Made by a program: the position numbers and the translations under genes. From the NCBI GenBank assembly GCA_964017045.1, contig OZ024807.1, forward strand, positions 14,206,941 through 14,270,940: DNA of 64,000 nucleotides, read 5' to 3'. Shown piece after piece: positions 24,511-37,300 of the stretch. Position 1 is the stretch's first letter. Each line of letters opens with the position of its first letter. Below the pieces are notes generated by a model. The model ran no database searches. It was not told the origin of the DNA and saw only the letters and a list, made by a program, of their open reading frames with translations. The stretch comes from Omphiscola glabra (taxonomy: Eukaryota > Mollusca > Gastropoda > Lymnaeidae).

Positions 24511-27500
24511 GAAGAAGAAGAAGAACTTGTCCTAATAGTTAATAGGTGGGCTGCCTTTTTTTGGTAGTTTGGGTATCCGGTACTGGGTATTACTATTATA
24601 TAACTCATGGTCTTTTTGGGATTTGCATTTTGTCAAGTGTAAAAAGCTCTACACCCCCACCCCTTTGTTTATAAAAGGGGCACATAAATATAATGTGACA
24701 TAACAAAAGTTCAACCACTTTGTTATAAAACTTTTATTGTAGGACCAACACAAAATTTTGACATGAAAAATAAATATTGCACTAAGTAGATTGATGTATA
24801 CATAGTGTGGTCGGGTGTCCACTGACAATATGTTACAGTTATGGGAATGCATCATTTCTCGGTTGCGCTGCCATTTGTTCAAGCAATAAATGTGCTGTTG
24901 TCTACTGCCTACGTGACACAAAACAAATGTCACATATATTACATGGTTTCATATTCAGCACTTCAAAATGAAAAGACAAGTTGTTTTTTTTAATGTCAAA
25001 ACATGCTACAGTACCAGTGCGGTACCCAGTACAACACATTATTTTTTAAAAAGAAAATGATTCTCTATCCTTAAAATAAAGAAATTGAAAGAACTTTTAA
25101 AATAAGAACAAAAACCCAAAACATATGTTCAGTGTTTCACTGCTAGGATAAGAAAAAAATTTGGGAGCAAAAAAGTTCAAGTTTTCCTAAACATTTTTTT
25201 TGGAAGGATTAATGAGCAGAAGAATTTTTGTAAGACAAATTTTCGAGTACGTATTTAGAGTAATACATGTAATATATAATATTTATGTACATGTAAATAT
25301 TTGATATTTTTCAAGTGCAAGTGTTAAGAATGAATATTGATGGCAAAAACAAAATTTTGATTTCATTATGACCATGGGAAAAATCATACGCAATTTTATA
25401 GTGATTTAAAAAAAAAAAAAGCAATTCAATTTACAATGGAGAGACGTAAGGGAAAGAAACTGACAACAACAATCTAGAAGTTCACTGTTTACCAGCTCTG
25501 TACCGAACTTGAGAGAAATGGGTTTATTTGAACATGACCATTGGGCTGTGCCAGCAGAAAGCAGTCTTAACATATTTTAGTTTTAACCTGTTCTGATTAA
25601 CATTCGACACAGCTCACTTCCATACATCTGCTCTTGAGTGTCTAAGTACGGTACCGGTACTCAAAGTAAGCCAATTTTGGAATTTGATCCCATGTCAAGA
25701 TCTGTTTTTCTGCCGACACATCTCAAAAATCAATTAAATGAAATTTCCTAGTACTGTAATAATGAAAGCACATATACACAGATGCCTGTCTGAGAACACA
25801 GCACACAAATATGACATTGTTTACGAAGCTGGAAAAGCTAAGACATTTTTTTCAATAGATGCCTTCAAGTTCAAGCTAATGCTATTGGTGATGCATGGAT
25901 TTTTCAAAATTGTGGGTCAGAAGTGTTTAGAATTGTGTTGAGAAACGTCGGGGATGACTACTAGTCCTAGTACCACAAATAATGCATCATTTTTTAACAT
26001 TTCTATTTATTTTTAGCTTTAGAGAAAATTAATAATTTTGAGTTAATCAACCAGGTACAGAATATTGGAAGTTGGAAGCTTTTTTTTTTTTCCAAAAGGA
26101 AATTAATTAGTACAGGTAGCCTGTTTTTTTTCTTTCTCAAAAATTATCAGTTTATATGTTTTGATAATTACTGGTAACAAGGTGCTTGCTATAAAGTGAA
26201 GACCTGATGAGGAGAAAAATATTTGAATTTATTATTAAAAAAATGCAATAAATGATTTTAATTTTTTTTTTTAATTTTCCTCATGGACTGCTCAACAATT
26301 TTTTAAATAACATAAATTACTATATTTCTTTACTCCCCCCTTTTTTGTCTTATTTTTAATCACAGTTCTTTTTTTATGCTTTAGTTTGAATTTTTAAAAT
26401 TATAAATTAATATGTTTGTAAAGTTGAACTAAGGTAAAAATTAATAATTCAAAAGCTATTTGACATATTATAGATGAAGTATCTGTTGAGACCACAACAT
26501 AAAAGCAATTGAAACTGTTGACCAGTCAAAGCTGGGACTGAATGGTAAACCATCAATTAAATATATTTACATTATTTACATATGTTAAAGTTAAAAAGAG
26601 ATTTCTTTTTGAAAATGAAACAAAATTTATTAAAAAGTTGACTCTTTTACTACAAGAACAAGTATGAAATAGATTATGTGAAGCTGAACATTTATTTTAA
26701 TGGTAAAATATATTTTTCCGCTGCCCTTGTAAGTGCATCTTTTTGGTGTAGTTCTTCCTTCTGATAAAAAAAAAGTGTGTCTGCATCCTGGCAACAGGCT
26801 TATGAGACTTAGACTAAGTCATAAGAGTAGACAGCATATGAAGAGCTTATTTTCAAAACGCGGTATCCACCATTTTTTAAAAAAAATTGAAAAACCTTAC
26901 ATTTTTATAGAGCAAACCAGGTTCCTTTAGGACATGGTAAAGTTTATATACTTAACACATTATATTCCTATTTTATTCTTGTCTAAAAATGATTTAATTC
27001 TCTAAACACGTTATTAATTTTTGGTAAAAAGTTGAATAATCTCAAAACCCCCAAAATGGATATACAGCATTTTGAAAATCAGCTCTTCATATGTCTATTA
27101 ATAATTATAACAATCTTAATTATTTTCCAGGGTTAATATAAATTTACATTCATTATTTTTAAAATTAAACATTTTTCTTGTTTTTCTCTCTTTGTGTCTT
27201 ATTTGCATGCATTTCACATTACTTACTCTTAAAAATAGCACATCATAGGGAAAAAATGTGTAAAAAGGACATGATTATTCATTTTTATAGTTATAAGAAA
27301 ACAGCAACAAAATTCTAGAGACCACACATAACAAAATAATTTAAGTTGGCTGGTTTGATCTGGCATTCCAGATGCCAAGAATAATAACACATGAATGAAG
27401 GGATTACATCAGCAGAAGTTTGGACTGTCTTATGGTTTACCATAGCTGTCCATGTGAATTGAAGTTATGAGATTGCATGGGCTTTGTTATAACACAATAG

Positions 27501-27756
27501 AGAAAGTGCAGTACCCATCAATCAAGTAAGTGAAAAGCAAAAAAAAAATCTTAAGTTTAAATAATTTAAAAAATGACATTAATTAAAGTTAAAATGTTTT
27601 TTACAAGAACAGACATACCCTACTTATATTAACATTGGATGATTTTAGTATGCAGAGTGTGTATGGTAAAATTCTGGATGTAATAATGTGTTTTACTGCT
27701 TAAAGAATTGAAAAAAAGCAAAAACACTGCTTCAAATAGTTTGGTTACTTTATTTG

Positions 27757-27864
27757 GTTTGTCTGCTTACAGCTACTATTATGCATCTATACGTTTGTCT
27801 GCTTACAGCTACTATTATGCATCTATATGTTTGTCTGCTTACAGCTACTATTATGCATCTACTG
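27757..27864. repeat. 36-bp tandem repeat, three copies
   Basis: Unit GTTTGTCTGCTTACAGCTAC plus TATTATGCATCTATA(T/C), near-perfect. The period is a multiple of three, which explains the repeated AYSYYYASI in a short open frame. Confidence 0.9.
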
Positions 27865-30800
27865 AATTTGTTGAAATTGGAATGTTTAAAATGGAAAATG
27901 TCTTGTTTGTATACATTCAATTAATTTGAAAGAACAAATTGATGTGCCCCCCCCCCCCCAATTTGATGTTTCAATGAAGAATAAATAAATGTCTATTTAC
28001 AATTGTACCTAACTGCAAGGGTTAAACAAATCTGCTTTCTGTGAGACCACTTGAAAATGAATGTAGCTGGTACTTCCAAAAGTTCTTCCCACTACGGTAC
28101 ACAGACAGGACAAAGAAATCTGATAACATTTTAAGTACCGTATTATATTTCTACATTTGCAACGAATAGAAAATCTATGAAGTAAATTGGCAGATGTCAT
28201 GCTTTGTGAGGTATGGAGTTATGACTTAGAGAAAACTGTCCATTCTTATAGAAAGTGGTTCTAAATTTGTTAAAATAATGCATATATAACTCCTCTTTCT
28301 TTTGATATTAAATGTGATGCAATGCCCCCCAAAAATGAGACACACCTATTAAATAATAAAATAAACTATAGACTTACAAGGTCTTAAAGAAAACTTACTG
28401 GTACTTTAGCATTTAGACTTTTACTGACTTCCATATCATCATGTTTCTTTACAAATTAAGGTTTAAACTGAATTTAAGTTATAAAGTCTAACAGCTCAAA
28501 TAGCGAAGGTAAACCATTATTTTTTTCTGACCTAATTTATGAGCAGCAGCTTCTTTTTCCTTCTATAACCAGTTAGGTAAACAATAAATGTGTCTCTTTT
28601 TTAGGTTTTCCATCAAAGTATGCCATGTGACTCAATATGTACAGTAAAGAATTATTCTGAGCACTTCAATGTGTTTATGATAAATGATTTTGTTTATAAT
28701 GAATGAATGTCTTTTTTTAGGATGAATGAACATGATTATGAAGGAAGTTAGCAAGTTCCAGCTGATCTAAATGTACATGTGCGATCCATCACCACTGAAT
28801 AGTCAAAACTCACCCAAGATTTAATCAATTCATTTCATTATCCTAAAGAGCAAGTGAGAAAATAATGATTATCCAAAGGGAAAAAAAATACTTCCCCAAA
28901 CTTGTTTTGTGAAACATTGAAATAATTAAAAATAAAACAGGTCAAGTGTTCTGTGACATGTACTTCATCCGAGGCACTTACAATTATTTTCAAGGCTTAT
29001 GGGTGTTAGGTCATAAAATAATTTTATCTCAAGTAGAAAACTCCTCACGGATATATTTAAAAAATACAAATAATTTTTGCTGTTGTTGCCATTTCCTCAC
29101 AAAACTGAAATACTGTACCTAAGTGGTAATTAAGTTTATTTTACATGAGCAAAAGCTTTTAGATTCTCTACCGATTTCTTTTATTTTCTTAAATCTCATT
29201 ATTTCCCCACTGTTAAGGTGATTTCGCATCCCATGTGGAAACTTAGGGATACCAGTACAAATGGTGTTATGATGATGTCTGATCATATTTTATTTTTGAG
29301 AAGAGATACTGCAAGGATGAAATCTAAATTTAGTCTTAGCAAAGCCTTTTTGAAACCAGCTTCTAACATAATTATACTACTACGGTACAAGTTTTTTTAT
29401 AATAAAAATAAACATTTTTAAAACTGGTAGCCAAAGTTGATTAAAATTGAATTAATTTATTCAATTCTTACAAGGTTTTCTATACGTTTTTTTTAAAAGT
29501 AGTTTGAGAATAAAATATGGCTGCTTACACTAAACTTTTAGGTGTATATTTATATATATGTATCAGCTAGGACTTGGGTGTGAATATATAATTTATACAT
29601 CAAATGTCATTTAAATGATCAAAAACATATTACATATATGTATAATAACTGTATGCAGGAATGGAATGGTGCAAGATTTTGTTGTTGAAAAATACAAGTA
29701 ATGTCTTACATTATGGTTTTGGGTGATAGATTACAAGCAATGGTCTTGAATGAGATTAGGCAATGGACAATTATAAATGCATCAAAAGAAAAGAATGAAA
29801 TAATCTTCTCCCATTGGAGGCCCATTCACAATCACAATGCAACTAGGAGTTCTGGGCTGGAGAAAATATTATGAAAGCTAGGCTTATTTTTTTTATATAA
29901 AAGGACATATTACATGTATATTAATACTGGTCCACTCCAAAGTCTTTTTTTTCCGTATGGACAAAGTGACAGCATGATACACACATGGACATGGTATATA
30001 AATAATGAGATGCTATTTACAGTGTGAGACGATATGTTTTTTGCTAACAAAGAAGGGGTTTGGGGACGGGAGGATGGTATCAGACATGAATTCTAAACAG
30101 GGGTAACATGGTGACTTGGTGTGTCTGGTCAACTAGGTGTAAAAAAAAGTGCTAAGAGATACAAAAATTTTTTTTTAATAGATAAATAAAAAAATTGATG
30201 CTTTATCTTCTTTAAAAAATACAGAAATTCATATGAATAATATTCATCAAAGATTTATGTTATTTTTATAAAACTGTTCCGCTAAATATATTTCATTTGC
30301 TCTCTCCAGTAAATGTAAACATCAGTATTACTTTTTAAATGTTGATTTTTAAAAAAAAATGTATTCTTAATCTTAACTACTCTGAGTTTTCAAAGGTAAC
30401 ATAAATTCACTGAATAACACCATTCAGTTACATTACTGTTTTCTTGTGTACCGTTCTACAGAATTAGAAACAAATATAAGATCGTTCGGACTCATGGATA
30501 TTTAAGAAATGATAAAATCTGCAGTTTTTGTTTCAATCTGTTCACAGTGGTTAAACAGCTTAGACCATCTCCATTTTCCTAAAGATTTCAAAAGACAGCT
30601 ATACTATAATAATGCCAGTGAAGTCATTTACATGATGAAACCACGGGAAGTGGTCAGACATAGTATTATATATTATTATTATGTTTAAACAAGAGTATCT
30701 ACATTTGATATTGCACTTCAATATATAAAAAAAAAATTATTTCAAAAAATAGGATTTGTCATGCTAATTAAATACATTTAAAAAAAAATTAAATAAAATA

Positions 30801-31511
30801 TATCAAAGTTAAGAAAATAAGCAATGCCAGGTTTTCACAGAAAACTGAACCAATTGAAATTTTAAGTTAGACATAAGGATATAACATTATTGTGATTTGA
30901 CCTGTAACTTATGATAAATGTATCTCGTGACAACATAATAGAAAAATGAGCTATTTTGTGAATATGTAAATGAACTCCAACACATTTTTATATATACCCA
31001 ATAGGACATGGCATCCGAATAAGTAAATAACAGTTTTATAAAAACTCAGACAGTGCGTCTTCACTTGTTTGTAGTTTAAAAAAATGTTAAAATCAGTTTG
31101 TTTTTAAAAAATGTCAATAAATAAAATATGGCATGACCAGTGTATCACGACCTGGTTGGAATGAAAATAAGGAAATACAAAATAATTAAGATTGGTTGTT
31201 AAATAAATAGAGTTCAGTCATTTGGATGAGATGCAATGAAATATAGGATAAAAATATGGAATGAAAAATAAAAATATTAATTCATGTGTATGACAGATTT
31301 TACCATGCCTGTAACTGGACATCAAAGAAATGGTCTTATGGCTGTGTCAATTAAACGAAATTTTACCAGATTTTGTAATAGGTTACAACACTGAACTCCA
31401 ACCAGGCATTATGTCTTCTAACACTGTAACAATGTGACGTGAAGACGGTTGTAAACATGACAGAGTTAATGCTAAGGCCGGTTAGAGATGAGATGGTGCT
31501 GATGTCTAATC

Positions 31512-31795
31512 ATGGCTGATGATATATAGTGATGTCTGATGGCATTTGGTGATGTCTGATGATATTTGGTAACATCTGATGACATCGGGTGATGTCTGAT
31601 GATATATTATGACAGCTGGTGATGTTTGATGATATATGTAACATCTGCTGGCATCTGGTGATGTCTGTTGATATGTGGTAACAACTGATGGCATTTGATG
31701 ATATCTGAAATTTGGTGACATCTGATGATATGTGGTGACATCTGATGATGTTTGGTGGTGTCTGATAACCTCTGGTGATGTGCTTTTATCATGCT
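31512..31795. repeat. TGATGTCTGATGATATNTGGTGACATC-type repeat
   Basis: Imperfect array of units of about 24 bases combining GATGTCTGATG and ATATTTGGTGACATCTG words. It produces spurious His/Ser-rich minus-strand frames. Confidence 0.85.
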
Positions 31796-33379
31796 GATGA
31801 TGGTGAGATGCCTTCCAGCACTGTGCACAACTGTTGCCCCATATAAACAAATCTGTTCCACCTGTGATCTAGCCTACAAGTGGGTCTCATATTTTGAGGG
31901 CTTTAGACATAAAACATTGCCCTCCTTACACAGAAGCTGCACAATTTCACTTTCAGTAGTGCTGGTGGCTTTCCTTGCAGTATATTACACAATATATAGT
32001 GGTAAAGCAATAAATACAAACTGGCCATTTTCTCCTCTAAACCAAGTAACAGAAGAGTCTTACTCTTAAAAATCAAACACATGATTTTCAATTTCAGTTC
32101 ACTAGAACTATCAAATATTCATTTAAAGTTGGTCATTTGGATTTTTCCACAAGTGATAGCAACTCATAAATAGCTTTTAAAAAAAAAAATTGCCACCAAG
32201 TCAAATAACAATAGAGAATCATAGGAAAGTTATTATGAAACACTTGAATGCACTGTCAGGAATCCAATAAATCCAAGACACAGAAGCATTTATGACTTGA
32301 AAACCCTGTGATAAATCCATGATGCTTTTGATGGCTAGACTTATCAAGCTTATTAAGAAATACTCCTCAGAATTCACATTTGGTTCATGTTTAAATATTT
32401 CAGCAGTATTTATTCTAGTCAAGATTCAATACAGACATTTTTTTTTTTTTTTTTGTAATTAAAAAAAAAATTATTATTTTATGCTAAAAATAAGTCCAAT
32501 ATAAAATGAAATTTTAAGCACTTTTTACTCCTGTACACATTAATGAAGTGTTGTTCAAGTGGGAAACAGCATTTTCAAATTTTCTACACACAAGCTCCAT
32601 TAATATTGGCTGTTGCTTTGTGTGTTTTAGTATAGCACTGTATCATTTAATATAAGAGCACATCCATGTAAATCTTCCATGATGAAAAAAAGAATGTCAC
32701 AGAAATATTTGTCTCTCTGTAGGACTGCGCAAAGCTGTGCCAGCTTTAAAGGCAGGTAGCCTTAAAGGCAGGTAGCCTAAAGTAGCACCAAAGTTTGAAA
32801 TCTTTAGCGGACACAAAGTCAACTGCAAACAAAAATATTTTTTTTAAAAATATGTTGTCGGAGCTACAAGACGAAACTGACAAAATGTGACGCCCTCAAT
32901 CATGTAACACTGAAGGAGGTTCAGCCACATTACAACAACGACAGCAGGAATATTAGCTGCACCATAACAGAGATTGAAAGAAACTTAGCGGCACTAGGAT
33001 GGAACCTCTCACAGGGCGATATCCACAGAGTGAGATGAATATTGCATTCAATGTCCATGTCTTGGAATTAAAAAATGAAGCGCAAGGAGCAAATTAACGT
33101 TCACACCAAGGACTTCAGTTTTGCCACAGCATTTTTTCCTTCTGATTCATCTTTGAAAACAGTTGATGTTCACAAAACATTAAGCTTTAGATTAGAAGAA
33201 CTGACACAAAGAACTGACACAATCCCTTTTCTTTGAACTTCAGCAATGGTCTCAAGGGGTTGGGGGGGGGGGGGGGGGGGGGGGCTCAACTCCCAGTGCA
33301 GGCTCCATTCAGAGAGTTCTCCTTGTCAACGATTCAAGTATTCTAAGAGTGCATGAAAGCTGCCGTTTCAAAGACGGGA

Positions 33380-34338
33380 CTATACAATGGTGAAATCTTC
33401 AGTGTATCCTTTGTCGGGCTTCCCTTCTTTGCCAGATCTCGTCTCCATCTCAGTCTCCTCCTCAGGTACGGGTCGGTAATGTCTGTAGAAAATGTCAGTG
33501 TGCAATTAATAAAAAATGAAAGACACGTTTCCACTTTTCATCTAGTTTTGTTCATTAAACACTGTATTATTCTCTCATATTTTTCTTTTATTCATTGGTG
33601 TCCTTAAAGATTTAAAATTATTTTTGATGTTACATATTTACAATGAAGCCAACATAAAAATACTGTTCACCTCTTTGACCCTTTAAGCATTACCCGGTAC
33701 AAAAGGTTGAGTAAAATCAATCTGCCATAGATTATACCTTATGAGTCAAATCACATGTAAAAGTTTGTAATCAGAAGACATGGTGACCTACAAAAACAAA
33801 AAACAACTCAAGGTGTGCCATTCTTACCTGTCCAGCAAACTGACTGATTCCTCCTCCTCCGGTGATGTGGCCAGTGCTGGATGAGCCAATGAGGTGACCA
33901 ATGGGCGGTGGTCATCGGTGCCTGGGGTCTGAATATTTGTATCATAACGGACCCTGGCATGTGGGGTCCTTCGACCTCCTGTAAAATTAGATAATAAATG
34001 TATTTGGTTATTTTTTGTTTTTCTGCAGTAGAAACTTTCTAAATACAAATACATGGAATGTGTATTTTAAGAATGTTATGAACAAAAAAAGGGTTCATTT
34101 AAAATATATAGAGACACAGAAAAAAGATTGTCCACTCTCTTCTGGACTCTCACCTCTTCTAGGTCGGCCAGTTTCAGAGCGGAACTCCACAAACCCTTCA
34201 GTGACTGCAGTTGCTACAGCTGCAGAGTAAGGGGGCAAACTCTCTGGGCTGTTGGACCTTGGCGTCTGAGCCCGCTCACCAAAAGTGTAGGTGACCTCTT
34301 CACTATTGGTGCTTGTTGTACTGGTGCCACTCTGGGTT
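33380..34338 (-). CDS. Dscam: Dscam C-terminal exons 34154-34338, 33828-33978 and 33380-33482
   Basis: Reads RTQSGTSTTSTNSEEVTYTF, SPESLPPYSAAVATAVTEGF with VEFRSETGRPRR, then GGRRTPHARVRYDTNIQTPG and EEEESVSLLDR, and finally HYRPVPEEETEMETRSGKEG ending GYTEDFTIV and TAG at 33380-33382. The terminal Thr-Ile-Val is a class I PDZ ligand. The first base of the last exon completes an Arg codon split AG/A, confirming the frame. Confidence 0.9.
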
Positions 34339-37300
34339 CTGGAAGGGGGGGGGGAGGGGGGTGCAAGTTAAGATACATCTTTGAAATGTAAAGACAAGAG
34401 GCTAGTGCCGTAGATAAAAAAAGAATAAGTTATAGAGAAGACCAAAAACAAATTTCCAAAAACTAGAAACACCTCCTTAGTTTAAATGTAACGAATCGCG
34501 AATTATCTCCCAAATTTTTTAGCCCTGGTCAGCATCCAACCTGTGTATGGCACAGGTGAGGGTAGAGAAAATGGTTGCCTAACCAGCTGACAAATAAAGG
34601 ACATCTGGCTATTAGACAACAGGTCCATGTAAATATAAGTAAGGATATGAAGATAACTCATGCTGAGGGAGAAAAACTTCAATTTTCTGTGACCACCATC
34701 TATAGCCCTACTTACCTTGGCATGAAAGTCCCAAGCGGTCTCTTCCCGGTCACCTGACCTCTCTGCTTGCCTCGATGCCGAGGTCTGACCTTCCTTGGCG
34801 GCAGTGGCCGTCTGAGCGCAGTGGTTGGTGCCTCATTGCTATCACTCTCCACCTGCATCCGTTGTGGTCTCCTCCGTTTTTCTATGTCACGAGACAAAAC
34901 AAATAAATATTAACTCTCTTATAAATATTCCCCATGTGGGAGGGCCCCGCAATTAAATAAAGCAATTAAATAAAGCAATTAAATAAAGCAATTAAATAAA
35001 GCAATTAAATAAAAAAAAAAAAATTAAATAATAATTACAATTATTCTTAAATTAGTTAAATACAAATTCAATTTTATTATTTGATTATAGTGAGCACAAC
35101 AAAAAAAAACTATTGAGAAGATGCTGTGGTAGCGGCCAGTGGAAGCATGTAAATGAATTTGATGAATGATATACTACTGTCGGCTGCTTACACTGACAAA
35201 CTTTTTTAAAAATTCAAAATGTTTTGTAACAGAAGACTCACGTTGTTGCTCGTAGGGCGGCACCTCACACGATGCCTGTCTTTGTTCGTTTGGTTTGGGG
35301 GGTGACTGAGTAAACATCCTGATGCCCGGCTCAGTGGTCACCTGCGTGATAATGATATTTATTTTTGTTAATTATTTAAAAAAGTATATTAATTGTTTTC
35401 TTTAGCCACCAATAGATATGTTCAATGACCTGATTCAATGGCCTATCAAGTTATGGTTAAATGTATGGTATCATTATCAGTTTAAAAATAGTTTTTAACT
35501 CATCTTTAACAAAAACACCAAAACCCAGAGATGCTGTCTTCTGGTAAATAAGTTTGATTTATTTGATGAAAACATTTCTTCAGAAAACCCCAAATTGACA
35601 CTGTTGATAGTTAAGATTTTCAAACAAATGTCATTAGCTTGTTCATCACATGATACTAAACATGTCACAAGGGCTTATGCAGACAGACTCACTTATCACA
35701 AAAGTAAATTGTAAAAAAACAACAACTAGCATTGATCAAGACCGCTGATGCGCACATGGATGACATTCAAATCAATTTTAAACACTCACGGAACTGTCTG
35801 TGGGTTGGGAGCTTGAGTCTGGGTCAAGGTCACCTTCAGTCCCACCATCGGGGTGAGGATCATTCTCACTCTCATACAGCACCGGGGGTGGAGGATTTCT
35901 CTTGGCATTCTCCAGAGCCTCCAGCAGCTCATCTCGGCTGGAGGAGACCGTGGTCACACTGGATATCAGACTGTGCCTCTGTGAACCTGAGGTGGGGGAA
36001 GACAAGTAGTCAGTGGTGGCCAAATTAATTTTAACATTAACCGAATGAATTGTAATAGGAAATCAACAAGCCCATTGATGCTGTGGAAAGCTGAAGAAAA
36101 GGTGAAGTCAATGTTGAATCTAACAAAATAATCAACAAGCCCATTGATGCTGTGGAAAGCTGAAGAAAAGGTGAAGTCAATGTTGAATCTAACAAAATAA
36201 TCAACAAGCCCATTGATGCTGTGGAAAGCTGAAGAAAAGGTGAAGTCAATGTTGAATCTAACAAAATAATCAACAAGCCCATTGATGCTGTGGAAAGCTG
36301 AAGAAAAGGTGAAGTCAATGTTGAATCCAACAAAATAAAAGGGCATCCATTTAGACATTCAATTTTTTTACTAGAATTCAATAAATTCATATTTATTTAT
36401 ATGTTTTAATAACCACGTGCAGATAAATGAGACTGAAGTAATAACTCCTAGAATAATTTAAAGCTTTAGCACAGAAGCAGAAAGCATTAGGAAACAATCA
36501 GAGCTCTGGCATGAATACAGGGACTGCACTTTTCTGTAGAATGCATCTGTTGACTACTTCTGTTACTGTTTCCTATTGGCTTAGTAGGTCAGGGCGGCCA
36601 TTAAAAACATGCACAGCATTATGTAATCAGTGATGCAGGCAGTATTGTCAACTACAAATGTGACTGTTCTGAAAATAATATCAGCTTACCCTTATCGGTG
36701 GATTCCGAGCCAGATTTCATGCTGCTGTGCGGCCGTGACGGTTGGGAGAACAGCGCATGGATCTGGTCGGCACTGGCATAACGTCGAGGGCTGAGGATGA
36801 CACCTGGTAGGTGGGAGAAAAATGTTGAATGAGATATACGTCAAAATAACTGAATGATAAAAGAGTAGGTCAGAAGTAGGTCTGAACATAATCACTAGGG
36901 TTTATGCAGAGGTGGATCCAGACAGTAATTAACATTTGGGTGACCAATGACACAAGGCTATTGATAATGGCATTTAAATCGTGCATTATATCTTTGTATT
37001 GCAGGGATTCTAAAATTTTTGAAAAGTAACTGTTTGTTCGCTGATGAAGGCTTGTTGGCAACACATTCGTTGTTTTGTTGTGTTCTTTTTTTTCTTCAGT
37101 TTTTCCCTTACTTTGTTTCATTAATTCCCATTTTTCCAAAGTGATTGCAGTCTCTCCCCTTGTTAAAATTTGTGGCTCCACTTAAAGCCACCATTCTCAA
37201 ACTTGCAGGTTATCATGTCCCTCTGAAGTGACTGAAGTCACCATGATTATCATACCCCTCCAGATGACCAAACTCACCCTGATTATCATAGCCCTCCTTA

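Larger units (their letters stand above)
24711..33379 (-). other. gene-free stretch, candidate very long Dscam 3'UTR
   Basis: 8.7 kb directly downstream of the Dscam stop codon with no splice-supported coding signal, no clear transposon and only two small tandem repeats. On the minus strand an AATAAA occurs at 24730-24735, followed by a GT-rich stretch, and could be a distal polyadenylation site; several earlier AATAAA also exist. Six Pumilio-type UGUANAUA sites (minus strand) occur at 25284, 26564, 26573, 27994, 28636 and 30014. A 22-base C run (minus strand) lies about 100 bases after the stop (33262-33283). Long 3'UTRs are typical of neuronal adhesion genes. The extent here is inference; transcript evidence is needed to set the end. 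Confidence 0.35.

Noticed and set aside
35966..36390. 130- and 117-codon frames with repeated STASMGLLIILLDSTLTS-like segments
   Set aside because: Product of four copies of a 69-bp repeat inside a Dscam intron.
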